This document shows, in pieces, positions 1 through 12,100 of a DNA stretch of 64,000 nucleotides. Origin of the DNA: Rhipidocladum racemiflorum. Lineage: Eukaryota > Streptophyta > Magnoliopsida > Poales > Poaceae. The notes below the pieces were generated by a model. It was given only the letters and a program-made list of their open reading frames with translations. It was not told where the DNA came from and did not search any database. Each line of letters starts with the position of its first letter. Position 1 is the stretch's first letter. Where the stretch lies: assembly GCA_036346355.1 (NCBI GenBank), contig CM070580.1, forward strand, positions 24,915,374-24,979,373. The letters run 5' to 3'. The position numbers and the translations under genes were made by a program.

Positions 1-1263
1 GATTTGTTAATGGAAATGATATTGCTCACTCTATTTCACTATATTTGTTCATAGTTTTGCACTATATTTGTTCATAGTTGCGGGGTATATATCCGTTTCG
101 ATATATTTATTAACTGAGTGAATCTAGAGTGTAGTTATTACAAATCCTCTCTCAACCCCTACTTAAATATTTTGAAAGATATTATGTGGCTATCATATGT
201 CATTTAATAGGGCAATGCATGTTTATTTCTCATTAAATATTTTGAAAGATGTTATGTGGCTATCATATGTCATTTAATAGGGCAATGCATGTTTATTTAG
301 TGTTTTTTCGGTCCTTGCGCATGGTGGGTTGTGTACGAATATATGGAAACAAAAGTAGTAGGTTTTTCATAAAAGGTACTTTCGTACCATTGTATTTTCA
401 GTATTTGTTAGTGTATAACTAGAAAATACACTAATCAAATGTACCTATTAATTGGAGACAATATGGATGTCCACGGCGGTCGGCGGGCAAATGAGAATGG
501 AGGAAGCACGTGCGCTACAGCAGCTAGTGTAGCAAAATCAACGTGTATGTGTACCGTACCATTTGCGCTGTATCGATTGATCTCATCCTTTCATTTTGGG
601 ATTGGACGGCTGAGATTTGCTTGAAGGCAATGCATTGTTGCCCTCTGCCTTGCATTAAGGCAGAGCTTCCTTTTGTCACTCTAGCTCTCACTGTACGACC
701 GAACCATTGGGTATTGGTAACCATCGAGCGAGTTGACCTATTTGCAGGGTTGGAGAAATCGTCTATTATCATACGATAATCGTGATTATCGGCCTTACCG
801 CCGGGGCATGGTATTCAAAATTGAGAGAAAATTTGGTAAATTTGAAATTTAAATTCAAACATTTTGTGAAATTTGTAAAAATTTATCTAAAATATCCCTA
901 AAATTAGTATTAATAATATTTTGACATATGGGATGAAATTTATTTGAAAATACGAAATTTTTGAGACGTTTTTGAGCCAAAACTTAATGTACGAAAAAGG
1001 AAAAAAAAATATTGGTAAAAACAGTGAAGCTGGCGCTATGGGTTACAAGGCCCATTAGCCCGATCTGGCCTAGCAAAGAACCCTAGCCGTTTTAAGCTGG
1101 ATACCTTGGTTCCGAATGTAGCAGCTTGTTTGGACCATTTAGCCTACGTACAGATAAACGACTAAGTACGTGCAACTGCTATTGCAATTTTGAGGCTACA
1201 AGGTTGTTGATGAATTGGTAGTACAACTGGTATTTAATTATGATCAGCTTGTGGGCTCAAATT
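1..1263. other. AT-rich intergenic DNA
   Basis: No gene is recognised. A 22-bp unit beginning CACTATATTTG is repeated in tandem at 38-59 and 60-80. From about 770 to 1000 there is AT-rich repeat DNA containing ATAATCGTGATTATCGGCC, a motif type also met in repeats elsewhere in the window. The short open frames at 439-779 overlap on both strands and have no recognisable domain. Confidence 0.6.
163..298. repeat. 70-bp tandem duplication
   Basis: A block starting TTAAATATTTTGAAAGAT is repeated head to tail with a period of 70 bp (163-232 and 233-298). The copies are nearly identical, differing for example at GATATTATG versus GATGTTATG. This looks like a recent local duplication, with no gene attached. 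Confidence 0.9.
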
Positions 1264-3508
1264 TGTCGGACCCCAGAATAACACCTCCGAAATTCTCTGT
1301 GTATTCTGTACTAGTCCAGGAAATACTAGTACACACAGTAGAAATGAAACCATAGCATATCCAGCGTTCTTTATTAATAATAAATATTCAAGGTTACAAA
1401 TGAAATGGCGCGCAGGCCAACGAATAAATAAACGAATAAATAAAAACAGCGGAAAAGAAGATTAATAAATATAGCCCAATTAATTTGCCACAGGCAATCG
1501 ACTGGGGACACGGCCTAGTCCAACTGGTCCTCACCATCGTGATACTCCTCCTCTGAAGTGGTAAATTAAGCAAGGGTGAGTACTAGCGTACTCAGCAAAC
1601 CACACTGGAAATGCAATATAAATGTACGGGTAATCAAAGGATGGCAATATGATTTGTTTAAGCATAAAGCAATAGTTTAATAATCATTCAAAACAATTTT
1701 AAATGGCATAGTTTATAAAGAAACTCAAATCTATACATTTTTCCTTTATGACTCAGAAATCTCTCCTGGAATTGGCTAAGTTTTACCCATGATGGACTCC
1801 TTCCATCCAACATCATTTCTGAAAACCAAATTTTAATTTACTAAAGTCTAATCTGAGAATGGCTTGCTCGGCATGCCCATATCCGCGGGCGCGGCTAATC
1901 GATTAGTTTGACACTCTGCAGAGGTTGTACAACTTTACCCACAAGACATAATATTTCCCCTTATGTCAACACACTTCCTTTGGTCAGTGACAGAGAAAAT
2001 TATGACAAGGCCCCTATATTAATTCATACATGTAGTCATGCCCGCTAATATTTCACCGCTGAAAGACTCCTTCTATTCAGAGCCCCCTCTTGCGCTAGAG
2101 TGGCAGCATCTCGCTTTCACCACACAACTACCCCCATATGGCATGACTGTCCATGAAATGATTTAATAAGGATAGCCAGGTCTGTCCCATTCCAGACTCG
2201 TGGTAGTACGATTAGGCTTTACATTCAGCGAGACTCAGACCGGTCCTTAATTGACTAGGCGAGACTGTCCACAAACCCAGAACCATGACCTCACCACTTT
2301 CCAACCAATTCTCGCACGGTCTAAGTCATTTTCATTTTAACCATACTATCTCCACACTATTACTAACATTGATCATCATAAGTTTCCATTTGAACATGTC
2401 ATCATTTTGGCATAAAATTTCCCAAAACTTCCTAAGTTCAGTTCTAAGCATATCTAAGCAATGTCTAAATATTACCATAGTCATAAATCATATTTTTCCT
2501 AAGGTTACAAGGATATCGGAATTTAAATGTCAAGGGTGGCACATCAATCATGGTCATATCTATCTTTTAAAACTAGGTCGAAAATTAATGTCTATAACAA
2601 ATAAGCATGCAATAATTTTAAATACAACATACAAGTTCATAAACTGGGAGCAACATGGTCAAGGGGGTGTTACTTGCCTGGTTCGATGAGTTGCTGCTTG
2701 AAATCGTCGTTCGGGAACTCCTCGGACTCTCCGTAATCTACGCGTGAAAAGCACCCAAATTCAAATAAAATCCAAATGAATTCAAATAAACACAAATTGA
2801 ATTTCAAACTAGCACTAAACTAAAATTTAAGATTTTTAATGAAGTTAGGAAGAAGAACGGAGCCAAACGGAGTTCGAATGGGCGAAAACGGGCTCCCGGA
2901 AGTTAAAAACGATTAAAACGGGATTTTTCTGGAATTTTTGAATTATTTTTATAAAGAAAAATCGAATTACTGCGCATTGCTGACGTCAGCGCACAAAATC
3001 CGATTTTCGAATTAAATAAAAAGAAACCGCTTTATGACGTCAGCATGACGTCATAAAGGATTTTTGGAAAACCCCCCTTTTTTTTAAAAAGCGACGGTGG
3101 GGCAAGGTCGGCGCGATCGCCCACGCACTGCAGACGCCAAGACGCTACGGCGCATGCTGGTCGGGCGAGGCCGAGGGCATGGTAAACCGGCAGCCGAGCG
3201 GCGTGGAAGGGAAGCGCGCACAGACCGGCCGCGAGGCGGGACGGGGGTGGCGGGAGCCAGAGGAAGCCGGAGGGAGGCTGGCCACGGGCGCGGCCGTAGC
3301 CGAGAAGACGGCAAGCAATGCACAAGACTGAGGAGGAGGAAGCACTGAGAGAGGGAGAGGCACATGATTGAGAGGGCTCGGGGCTTTAAATAGGGGAGGG
3401 GCGAGATGGCGCAGCGGCAACGGCCATGAGAAGGCGGCGGCTGGCGCGCGGGAAGGGCGGAGGAGGTTGGCGGCGGCGCACGCGGGAAAAGGGGAGCAGG
3501 GCGTCACA
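1264..3508 (-). mobile_element. Solo LTR of a gypsy-type retrotransposon, TSD AAATT
   Basis: The 2,245-bp block has TG...CA termini (TGTCGGACCCC at the left, GCGTCACA at the right) and is flanked by a perfect 5-bp duplication AAATT (1259-1263 and 3509-3513). This is the signature of a solo LTR left by LTR-LTR recombination. The inner half of 16617-17883 is a reverse-oriented homologue. Strand is inferred from the relative at 39642-41337, where a polypurine tract fixes the direction. The GC-rich part at 3080-3510 yields overlapping open frames on both strands, which I treat as non-coding. A short perfect hairpin lies at 1577-1594. Confidence 0.85.
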
Positions 3509-6358
3509 AAATTCCACCGAGAATGAACAAAATATTGCTTGCCTAGAATGTAAGAGTGTAGCACGATTAACTGGGTTAGAGACCTAAGTGACACGATCAA
3601 TGAATATATATAGATACCATTTTAAACCTGCGTGTATAATAGCCTATTGTATGTCTGGATCAGTTAATCCAATCCGATCGAGCCATGCGTCCCACTAATC
3701 AGCGCAACAGTCCCAGTTAAGTAAGTCCATCCGTACGTGACCAAAACAACTGATAAATTTATTTCTAGTTTGTACATAAATCTTTTATCTTTGTTTTAAC
3801 CGTAACTTTTTATTAACAACTTCGATTCACAGAAGGTTTTTACCAGTAGCTTACTGACGTCCAATAGTCCATCCTGGGAGTAATAGTATATTTCATATAT
3901 ATGTTTATGTTTATATCATTCTATTTTTTATTCAAACCGTCATTATTCCTTACAAATTAATCACCAGTCCACCACCCATTTGTGGGGGAAATTCAACAAG
4001 GATACATATATAAAACAATATAAATAAAACAATCACTACAAACTCAGAACGGCTTAGCATGATGGATATATCACGATGCCTTAGCAATTGTTGTTTATAA
4101 ATGGGCTAGTTTAACCTGCACTTAGATCACGCATGCATGATGCATGCCAGCCAGGGTTTACAAATTATCAAACATTTTTTTCGAACTTTTTACAATTTTT
4201 TTCTTTTTTTCCTTTCAACTATAGATTTTCCACCGTTTCATATTGATAATCAGTATAAATCCACCGAAAATCGACACTTCGCCAAAAAAGTGTTGATTTT
4301 CGTTTCTTTTTCTTTCGGTTTTGACAGCACGGTTCAAGTTTGTCTGAGTTCAATTTTTATGTGAATTTTAGCGATTTCGGCTTAAACACTAACGATTTTC
4401 GTTACCGACCGGCGATTTACTTCTAGGAATCGGTAAGTTGAACCGTGTAATTTCAGAATTTGACACTCAATTCGCAGGCCTTTCGGCTTATTTGGATGAC
4501 ATATGGGACCGTCTGTGTGTATGACAGTGGACCAGAGTGTCAAATTCCGAAATGCGAATTTTAAAGTGTGTCAAATTCTGAAAACTCTCAGTTGAACCCT
4601 GCCTATCTGTTGAAGGCTACAGTGATTGGTGATGGATCAGTTGTAACACGGCAATTTTGGGTGGATTTTCGGTAGCGACGGAAAGTACTTGTCTTGTCTA
4701 CTTTATTGGTGCCTTCCATTTGAAGCTTAGCTTTCCTACATTCGAGCTAATCCGCCTCTGAATCTCCGATTACTTTTGCGTTTGACGTTGTTTATGCCAT
4801 CATCGATCCGCTGGAATTAAAACACCAAACACTCAACTGATAAATGCAGAAAGGGGTACGTACGTTGTTTTCTGTTGCATTGCAGGACAAACGAAGCAAT
4901 GTGTTCTTTTTAATTAGGTGTTGAGAACTGCTTTGATTTCTTGGCCCTGATCATTGATTACTTGCTATCAAAGCATTCGTGTACGTCTAGTCCGAGGCTT
5001 CCACCATTCCTGCAAATCACTTCTCGATCGTTTCAGTGCTGTGTGGCTGACATCATTTCCAGAATATATTCAGAAAGATTCATTTGGACAATTGGAACAA
5101 TCGAGTACCAATCTGACATACTATCACACATAAAATAGTTCTGATGGCATGATACATGTACTAGCATTCAAGATTCTTTTTTTTTAAAAAAAAAAGCAAG
5201 GATACGTATTGTGCCAGGCTACCAGCACTTGATCTTCATGTACATGGTTAAATGACAGTTATCCATAATTTGTTGAGAATATCCTGCCTAGAATATTATA
5301 TATCACTTCCTCCAAAATCAAGTTTTTAATGATGACAGTAAATTCCTTGTTGTTAATTGAAGTGTTGTTCGGACTTCGGTGATTAACAGCCTATGCGTGT
5401 CTTGCCAAGAATTCATAAAAGAAATGTTTACAGGCGTAGTGCACCAATTAGTCATATATATTGCTCCATCGTAAGATGGAATGTAAAACAACATATCGGT
5501 AAAGCATCGAAACAAACTCCGCACCAAGATCTCACCAACAAATCGGTCAATAAAAACTGCATGTATTTGTACCTCCTAGTCAGGCTGAAAGCCTGAAACA
5601 CACACGTGTGTGTATGTATACATAATACATTGCAGATAGCAAATGGTATATATAATATTATCTTGTAAGTGTAATTTAAGCATTAAAAAGTTTTGAGTTT
5701 ACTGGGGCCAGGTAAATATACAGGAAAGGAACTGTTATGAGTTGAATACATGAATGTTGGTTTCCCTGTTCGATTGAGCCAAGACAGGTCGATCGACAGA
5801 TGCTGCCCAAATACGGGCAGTGCTATTCGTTGCCCTTCCGTGGCGAGTGGAACAATGATAATTGAACCATCATACAACTGCCGCAGCTCACGGTTTGGTA
5901 TGCTTTGGTGAGCTCCACTGCAGCTTTCAGTGTTCCATCTGAAATGATGCCGCCCACTGCATAGGTAGACACCCAGGAGGCCAAAGGCAGTTTCTGATGT
6001 AAGTGTGGAGCAAACAATTTGTTGGAACAGTACTTGTATGAGCTGCAGCTATAGCTAGCACCTTTGACAATGCTCAGGTTGAGGTTGGCTGTCTCAACTC
6101 CCAGCCTTGTTGCTTTTGCTTCACTCCTACTCAAGTAAGTAGAGCAAACAGTTAGCATCAAGTGCCAATTGCCAATGCACCTTGCCTACCCCGACGTTAC
6201 AGTACTCATATGAGTCCCTCCTTAATCATATTGTTGCTCTCTGCAACTGCAATCACCACCACTACTACTGAAAACAGCTGCAGCTGCAACAACATAGACC
6301 GCTGATCAGTCTGCAAGAAGCTAGCTTTGCATTCTGCATCCACGTAGTGAGTTCATGC
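3509..6358. other. Intergenic region and upstream flank of the TBL gene
   Basis: Mostly AT-rich DNA. Around 4250-4450 there are repetitive GAAAATCG-type stretches of the same flavour as 30706-30990. At 5586-5620 there is an ACACACACGTGTGTGT palindrome. Two overlapping - strand open frames at 5683-5877 and 5823-6161 look protein-like in composition but match no family I know. The last 150 bp before 6359 should contain the TBL promoter and 5' UTR, but I see no clear TATA box. Confidence 0.5.
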
Positions 6359-8787
6359 ATGGTTCAGCTTTCTGCGATGAAGCGTGCGAAGGGGCGGGCC
6401 CCACTGTCGGTGGTGGTGGCGATCATCGGCGGTCTGGCGCTGGCGGGCGTCATCTTCACCGAGGACCTCAGGGCTCTCACTGGTACACCAAACACACTGA
6501 GCATGTCATCATATACAATACAAGTAACACCTTTAGTACTGCAGGTAAAAACTGTACTGCATTGCACATTGCATTACATGCACCTGAGTCGCTGATCGAC
6601 CCTATGCCTGCTGCCTTTGCGTCACCTTCTGTAACATGCGAGTTTTTCAATTGGTGCATGCTCTTTTCAGAGGTTAAGGATAAGGAGGATGAGAAGAAGA
6701 GGGCGTCGCTGCGTGCCGAGGCGAGGACGTCGACGTTGCTCCGGGCCGAGCTGGTGACGCCGCCGCCGGCGAAGATGGAGTTCGACGCGAGCCGGTGCAG
6801 CGTGACCAAGGGGTATTGGGTGTACGACAGGTCGAAGAAGTTGCCTTACACAGACCAGACGTGCCCGTACATAGACAGGCAGGACTCTTGCAAGAGGAAT
6901 GGCAGGCCGGACAGTGACTACTTGTACTGGGATTGGCATCTTGACGACTGCATTCTCCCAAGGTCAGCGCGCTTGCATTACATTTTCTGTCATGCTCTAG
7001 TTTGAAGTGTATTTAATTATGATGTTAGCCCCCTCTTTTCAAAAAAAAATTATGATGTTAGCCCCTAATTCAAAAGAAAGAAAAAAGTGCGACCAGGGTC
7101 AACTCGGAGTGAAGTGTAAGCTGGCCTTTTGCAGCTCATTTAGCTGCGTGCTGGGCAGGAATGTGTCATTGATAGGCTGAGTTTCCACATTTTTTCATCT
7201 CAGTTGGATAGATTTGGGTTGAATCCCAAATGATAGGCTGAGTTTCCACATTTTTTCATCTCAGTTGGATAGATTTGGGTTGAATCCCAAATAATATATC
7301 AAACAATGTAGTTGTTTTTGAAGAAAAAAAAACAGCCAAACAACGCAGTTAATAATTCGGCAACCGAGTATATTTGGTTACGTTGGATAAAGTGGTGGTG
7401 CTAATGCAAAGGTTGTGTTGACCTATCGTGGGCTCTGTCTTCGCCCTTATGGGCCATACTATTTGGTTAGTCAGAGGAAGTGGTCCGAATTTGACCTAAA
7501 ATGCACCTCTGTAAGGTCTCTGGGCCTTTTTAGCCCAGACTTAGAGCCATATTCTCAGCGAAGTCTACTCTTCTCTGTGATGGACCGGGCCACCTTTTGA
7601 GACGTTGCTAAAAATCAGGCCGAATCGTTTCTCGCTGCAGGTTCGACCCTGCAGCCATGCTGGAGAAGCTGCGGGGAAAGCGGATGATGTTCGTGGGCGA
7701 CTCGCTGCTGCTGGGCCAGTGGCTCTCCTTCGTCTGCCTCGTCAACTCCGTCGTGCCGGACACCGCCAAGTCCATGGAGCGCAGCCGCACCCTCTCCGTC
7801 TACACCGCAAAAGTACGTAACCGACCGATGGCGCCGCCGCATCAGTGGTCTATAATCTTACGGCATTCAACGCCTCTGCAGGAGTACAACGCGACGATCG
7901 AGTTCTACTGGGCGCCGTTCCTGGTGGAGTCCAACTCCGATCGGAACATCAGACTGGAGGCCGGCGGCCGGGTCCTGCACGTCGACACCATCGAGATGCA
8001 CGCCAAGCACTGGGAGGGCGTCGACATCCTCGTGTTCGACAGCTACGTCTGGTGGATGACCGGCTACAGGATCAAAACAGTGTTGAGTGATGAGCTATAC
8101 AGCTATGTTATGTATACTCGAACATGTCGATGCAGACGGAGCAAGAGTGTTCACTGTGCCGTGTCTTTCAGGTGGGGCTCGTTCGGGGACGACGGGTACG
8201 AGGAGCTGGACGCCTGGGTGGCGTACCGGCTGGGCCTCAAGACATGGGCCAACTGGGTCGACTCCAACATCGACCCGAGCGCCACCAGGGTCTTCTTCTT
8301 GTCCATCTCCACCACGCACATGAGGCACACACTCTCTCCAATTTCACACTCCAATCGATCATACCTAGCTACTTGAGCGGCTCGATCAATCCTGATGCTG
8401 TCCAATTCGTTAGCTTGACGCATGAGAGACGGCTCTGGTATCTTTTATTTCAGGAGCGAAGACTGGGGCAGGGAAGGCGGCATCAGGTGCTACAACGAGA
8501 CGTGGCCGATCACGCGGAAGGGCTACTGGGGCAGTGGCGCCGACCGGCGGATGATGGAGGTGATGTCGGGCGTGCTGGGCCGGATGAGGGTGCCCGTCAC
8601 GCTGCTCAACATCACGCAGCTCACGGAGCACCGCGTCGACGCGCACGTCTCCGTCTACACCGAGGCCGGCGGCTTCCTGGTCACCGACGAGCAGAAGGCC
8701 GACCCGCAGCGGTACACCGACTGCATCCACTGGTGCGTGCCCGGCGTGCCGGACGCCTGGAACCAGATCCTCTTCGCGCACTTGTAG
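6359..8787 (+). CDS. TBL: Trichome birefringence-like (TBL/DUF231) polysaccharide O-acetyltransferase
   Basis: Six exons can be joined in phase: 6359-6482, 6671-6962, 7641-7812, 7882-8081, 8172-8324 and 8454-8787, giving 424 residues. The N-terminus is short and basic, followed by a hydrophobic segment (LSVVVAIIGGLALAGVIF) as expected of a type II Golgi anchor. A PMR5N-like, cysteine-containing part follows (CSVTKGYWVYD, CPYIDRQDSC). The catalytic GDS motif is in FVGDSLLLGQW and the second motif is DCIHWCVPGVPDAWN near the C-terminus; together they supply the Ser-His-Asp residues of the PC-esterase fold. Proteins of this family transfer acetyl groups to xylan, mannan or other wall polymers in the Golgi; the substrate cannot be decided here. 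ATG 6359 is the first in-frame ATG; a second lies at 6377. Intron 5 (8325-8453) starts with GC, not GT. Length and motifs look intact. It is convergent with the asparagine synthetase gene. Confidence 0.93.
7170..7291 (+). repeat. Perfect 61-bp tandem duplication in TBL intron 2
   Basis: The 61-bp unit starting TGATAGGCTGAGTTTCC occurs twice head to tail (7170-7230 and 7231-7291) without any difference I can see. It lies wholly within intron 2 (6963-7640), so it does not alter the protein. It is likely polymorphic between accessions. Confidence 0.93.
8325..8453 (+). other. GC-AG intron (TBL intron 5)
   Basis: The coding phase and the conserved family stretch FFLSISTTHMR / SEDWG require the junction ATGAG | GCACAC ... 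TTTATTTCAG | GAGC. No GT lies where the frame would be kept, so the donor dinucleotide is GC. The downstream acceptor has a normal pyrimidine tract. Confidence 0.75.
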
Positions 8788-8900
8788 CTGTACGGAACGT
8801 GTGTACGGAACAACGAAATTGAGGAAATATTTTTAAGGCGGAATGATAGTTCAATTCAAGGTCGAGTTCAAGTGATCACCCACACATGCTTGGATCGCCT

Positions 8901-8901
<1 letters not shown>

Positions 8902-8970
<69 letters not shown>
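8902..8970 (+). repeat. (CT)20(CA)n compound microsatellite
   Basis: About 40 bp of CT repeats is followed by about 29 bp of CA repeats. It sits in the 337-bp spacer between the convergent stop codons of the TBL and asparagine synthetase genes, so it may be part of one or both 3' UTRs. Confidence 0.98.
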
Positions 8971-8975
<5 letters not shown>

Positions 8976-9124
8976 GAGATGTACAATACGACGGTACAAC
9001 ACGTGCGTAACAATAGTACTATCAACGACACGCACGCTTAGTAGTCTGTCTTAACCTCTAGTGTACACCACGTACGGTGGCCTAGCTAGCGCGAGGACGT
9101 GCGGCTAGCATGAATTCGCCGGCG

Positions 9125-12100
9125 TTATTCCAGTTTGCCGTTGGCTTTCCCGTTCGCCACCACGCCGTTGCCGACGGCGTGGTTGCCAGTGTGGGCGGAG
9201 GCGGAGTCGTGGGAAGCGATCAGCCGACCGGAGGGGTCGTGGGAGGCCTTCCACTGGTCCACCCACTCGATGGCCGCCGGCGTGCTGCACGCGATGCTCG
9301 GGCCCCACGGCACCGTCTCCCTCGCCGACTCCTGCATTAAGAATTTAAGATTCGCGATCAGCACATCAGTACACGGTTCTTCCAAAGTAGTACCACTAGA
9401 AACCATCAGTTCAGAGCCCGGCGTCTGAGTGTGCATCCATCACCTGGGGGAAGAGCCTCTCAAATATCATCCGGTAGTAGTACGCCTCTTTGTTGATGGG
9501 TGTGTTGTGCGGGTACACGACAGCAGCGTTCTTCATCATTTCATTGCTGACCTGAAAAGGGTAACAAAACGGTATATTAGGGGGCCAATTTAGGTGATTT
9601 AGGAGACGTGCACTACAGGTGAAATGGTTTAGTAATTACCTGCTGGTCCGTGAAAGCCTTCAGGCCATCAATCCAGTTGTAGCCAACACCATCACTGAAT
9701 TGTTCCTTCTGCCTGTAAAGAATATGCTGTGCAAGGGGGAAATTGCAGAAGTCTTGGTTCAGAATACACAGCAAAAGCATGGCAAATCTGAAAAGCACAA
9801 AGAACTAGCATTTGCACCTTTGGCAGGTAAGGCTCCTCCTCGTCGTCAAACGCCTTCCTCAATACCCACTTCTCAATGCGCCCCAGATCAGGATTGTACT
9901 GTGTGGCAGCAAAGAAAACATCACCAAATTTAGAGCAACGGAAACGAATCATTTCTCCTTCACGGCAGAGACGAGATCTACCATTTTCCATTCAGGGTCC
10001 ATGCTCATGGCGACGTCAATAAACTCCTTGTCGAGGAACGGCACACGAACTTCCAGCCCCCATGCCGACGTTGCCTTGTTGGCACGTAAGCAGTCGTACT
10101 GATGGAGCGCTTCCACCTGCAGATTACATGGGAGACAGAGCAGTTTCGTGTCAAATCGAAAAGAAATTGACAAGTGCTTGTTGTCTCCGTGTTACTGCTG
10201 TACCAGTGTGTAGTAATACCTTGCGGCAGGTTTCCTTGTGGAACTCTTCCTTGTGGGGGGCGAAGTGGAAGTAGAGGTAACCACCAAGGAGCTCGTCAGA
10301 CCCTTCCCCTGACAGCACCATTCTAACTCCGAGCGCCTTGATCTTGCGCGCCATGAGGAACATCGGCGTGCTAGCCCGTATCGTCGTCACGTCATACGTT
10401 TCGTCGTGGTAGATGACCTCCTCAATCGCATCAATTCCATCCTAGAAAGGCCAAATGATCCATTACTCATCAGCGCTCTGACCCGGCTGGTGCCCCCATG
10501 AGACGGTTAGGCCAAACGAACAGAATTGCTCGTCAGCCTTAAAACTTCAGGTTTTTAATCTCGAAGTTATGGAAGTTATACGTAAAAATCTTGTGTGAAT
10601 CGTTCTGTTACATTTTTTGAAAGGAAAAATTGTTCTGTTACGCTTGGTTTGGTTTGATCAAGTAAGCCATTGTACAGTACACCTTCTTTTTTACTTTGGA
10701 AAAAGTTTATTGTTAGTCCTCAACTCTTTGTATGGTTTAATTTTTGCCCCTCATCTGCAAAACAGGATAAAACACGTCATCCAACTCTCAAAACCGCTTA
10801 GAATCCATTTCTCCCGCTAGTAAAAAGACGGTTTTTTTACAGAATTTGACCCGCGTGACACGCCACATTAAATTTGAGCAAGTCAAAACAAGGGGTGCCA
10901 GCATGTCTACTGTGCACCGAGTCCACAAACAATCACGGGTAGGTTGTATCATTAAAATATTGAACTGGCAAAAGGTTTTTTTCCGATCAAAACTGCTATT
11001 TTTTTTCCGGCGGCACAGATGAATTTTAAATGATTTTAAGAGTTAGAAGCCGTTTTTATCCGATTTTATAAATGAGAGAGAAAAATTAAACCGAGTTAGA
11101 AACCTATAATAGATTTTTACCTTTTACTTTTTTTTTTACCTGGACAGTGAAATAGAACTCGTGATGGATGGTTCCCACTTCCCAGGTAGTCAGCGACCTC
11201 TCTAGCGGCTTTCAGATCAGGGGAGCCCTGAAACATCCAAGAACAAACCCGAAACTTCAGTGTCACATGGTTATTGAAGAGGGCAGTAATATATAACTTG
11301 TGCAAATTATGAGCAAAAACCTCTAGGCCAACGACAAAGGAGTGGAGCTCAGCTCCGAATTTCTCGGCGGCCTCGGTCTCGATGAGATGGCGCTTGGTCA
11401 CCGAGGCGACAAGAGAGGAGTCGAGGCCACCGGAAAGGAGAACGCCGAACGGCACGTCGGTCATGAGCCTCTTGATGACAGCCTACGAACAGAGCAGAGC
11501 GCGTATACATGCGCGGTCAGTGTCACTGTGTCGAGGCAAAATCATGTGGTGGTATGTCGTTCTGCACCTTCTCAAAGGCCTCTCTGAGGACAAGGGGCCG
11601 GTACGGCGTCGCCGGGACGTTCTCCAGGAACCACCGCGGGTTGTACCACCGCCAGAACCCGCCGCCGACGCTCGAGTACATGTGGCCGGGAGGGAAGATC
11701 TCGAATCTTATGCAGTCCTCGTTCAGCGCCTTCATCTCCGAGGATACCCAGACTGAGCCTGTGACATCCCAAGGAAGAAAAGGAAAGATCGGTGTGACAC
11801 TTTCCATGCGATGCCTAGTGGCTGTACCCTGTGCGGCAACACTCTGACCTACCGTCGCTGCCCCAGCCGATGTAAAGGGGGTTGACGCCGATGGCGTCGC
11901 GGGCGGCCATGTACGTCTTGTTGCGGGTGTCGCACAGGACGAAGGCGAACACGCCGTCCAGCATGTCGACGAAGTTCTCGCCGTACTCCTCGTACTTTGA
12001 GACAAGAAGAAGAAGTCGGAAGGTTGGCAGCTTGGTATCAGTATTCAGATTTGTTTTATTTTAACATTGCAAGCCTAAATTTGGTCGTAGGGACTGAGCC

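Noticed and set aside
3032..3600. Open frames of 83-151 codons on both strands
   Set aside because: They lie mostly in the GC-rich part of a solo LTR and overlap in several frames, as random GC-rich DNA does.
5683..6161. Two overlapping - strand open frames with protein-like composition upstream of TBL
   Set aside because: No family match that I can name, no clear splice structure joining them, and they may be chance or a decayed gene.
6347..6358. GTG start upstream of the TBL ATG
   Set aside because: Plant nuclear genes start at ATG; 6359 is the first in-frame ATG and gives a sensible membrane anchor.
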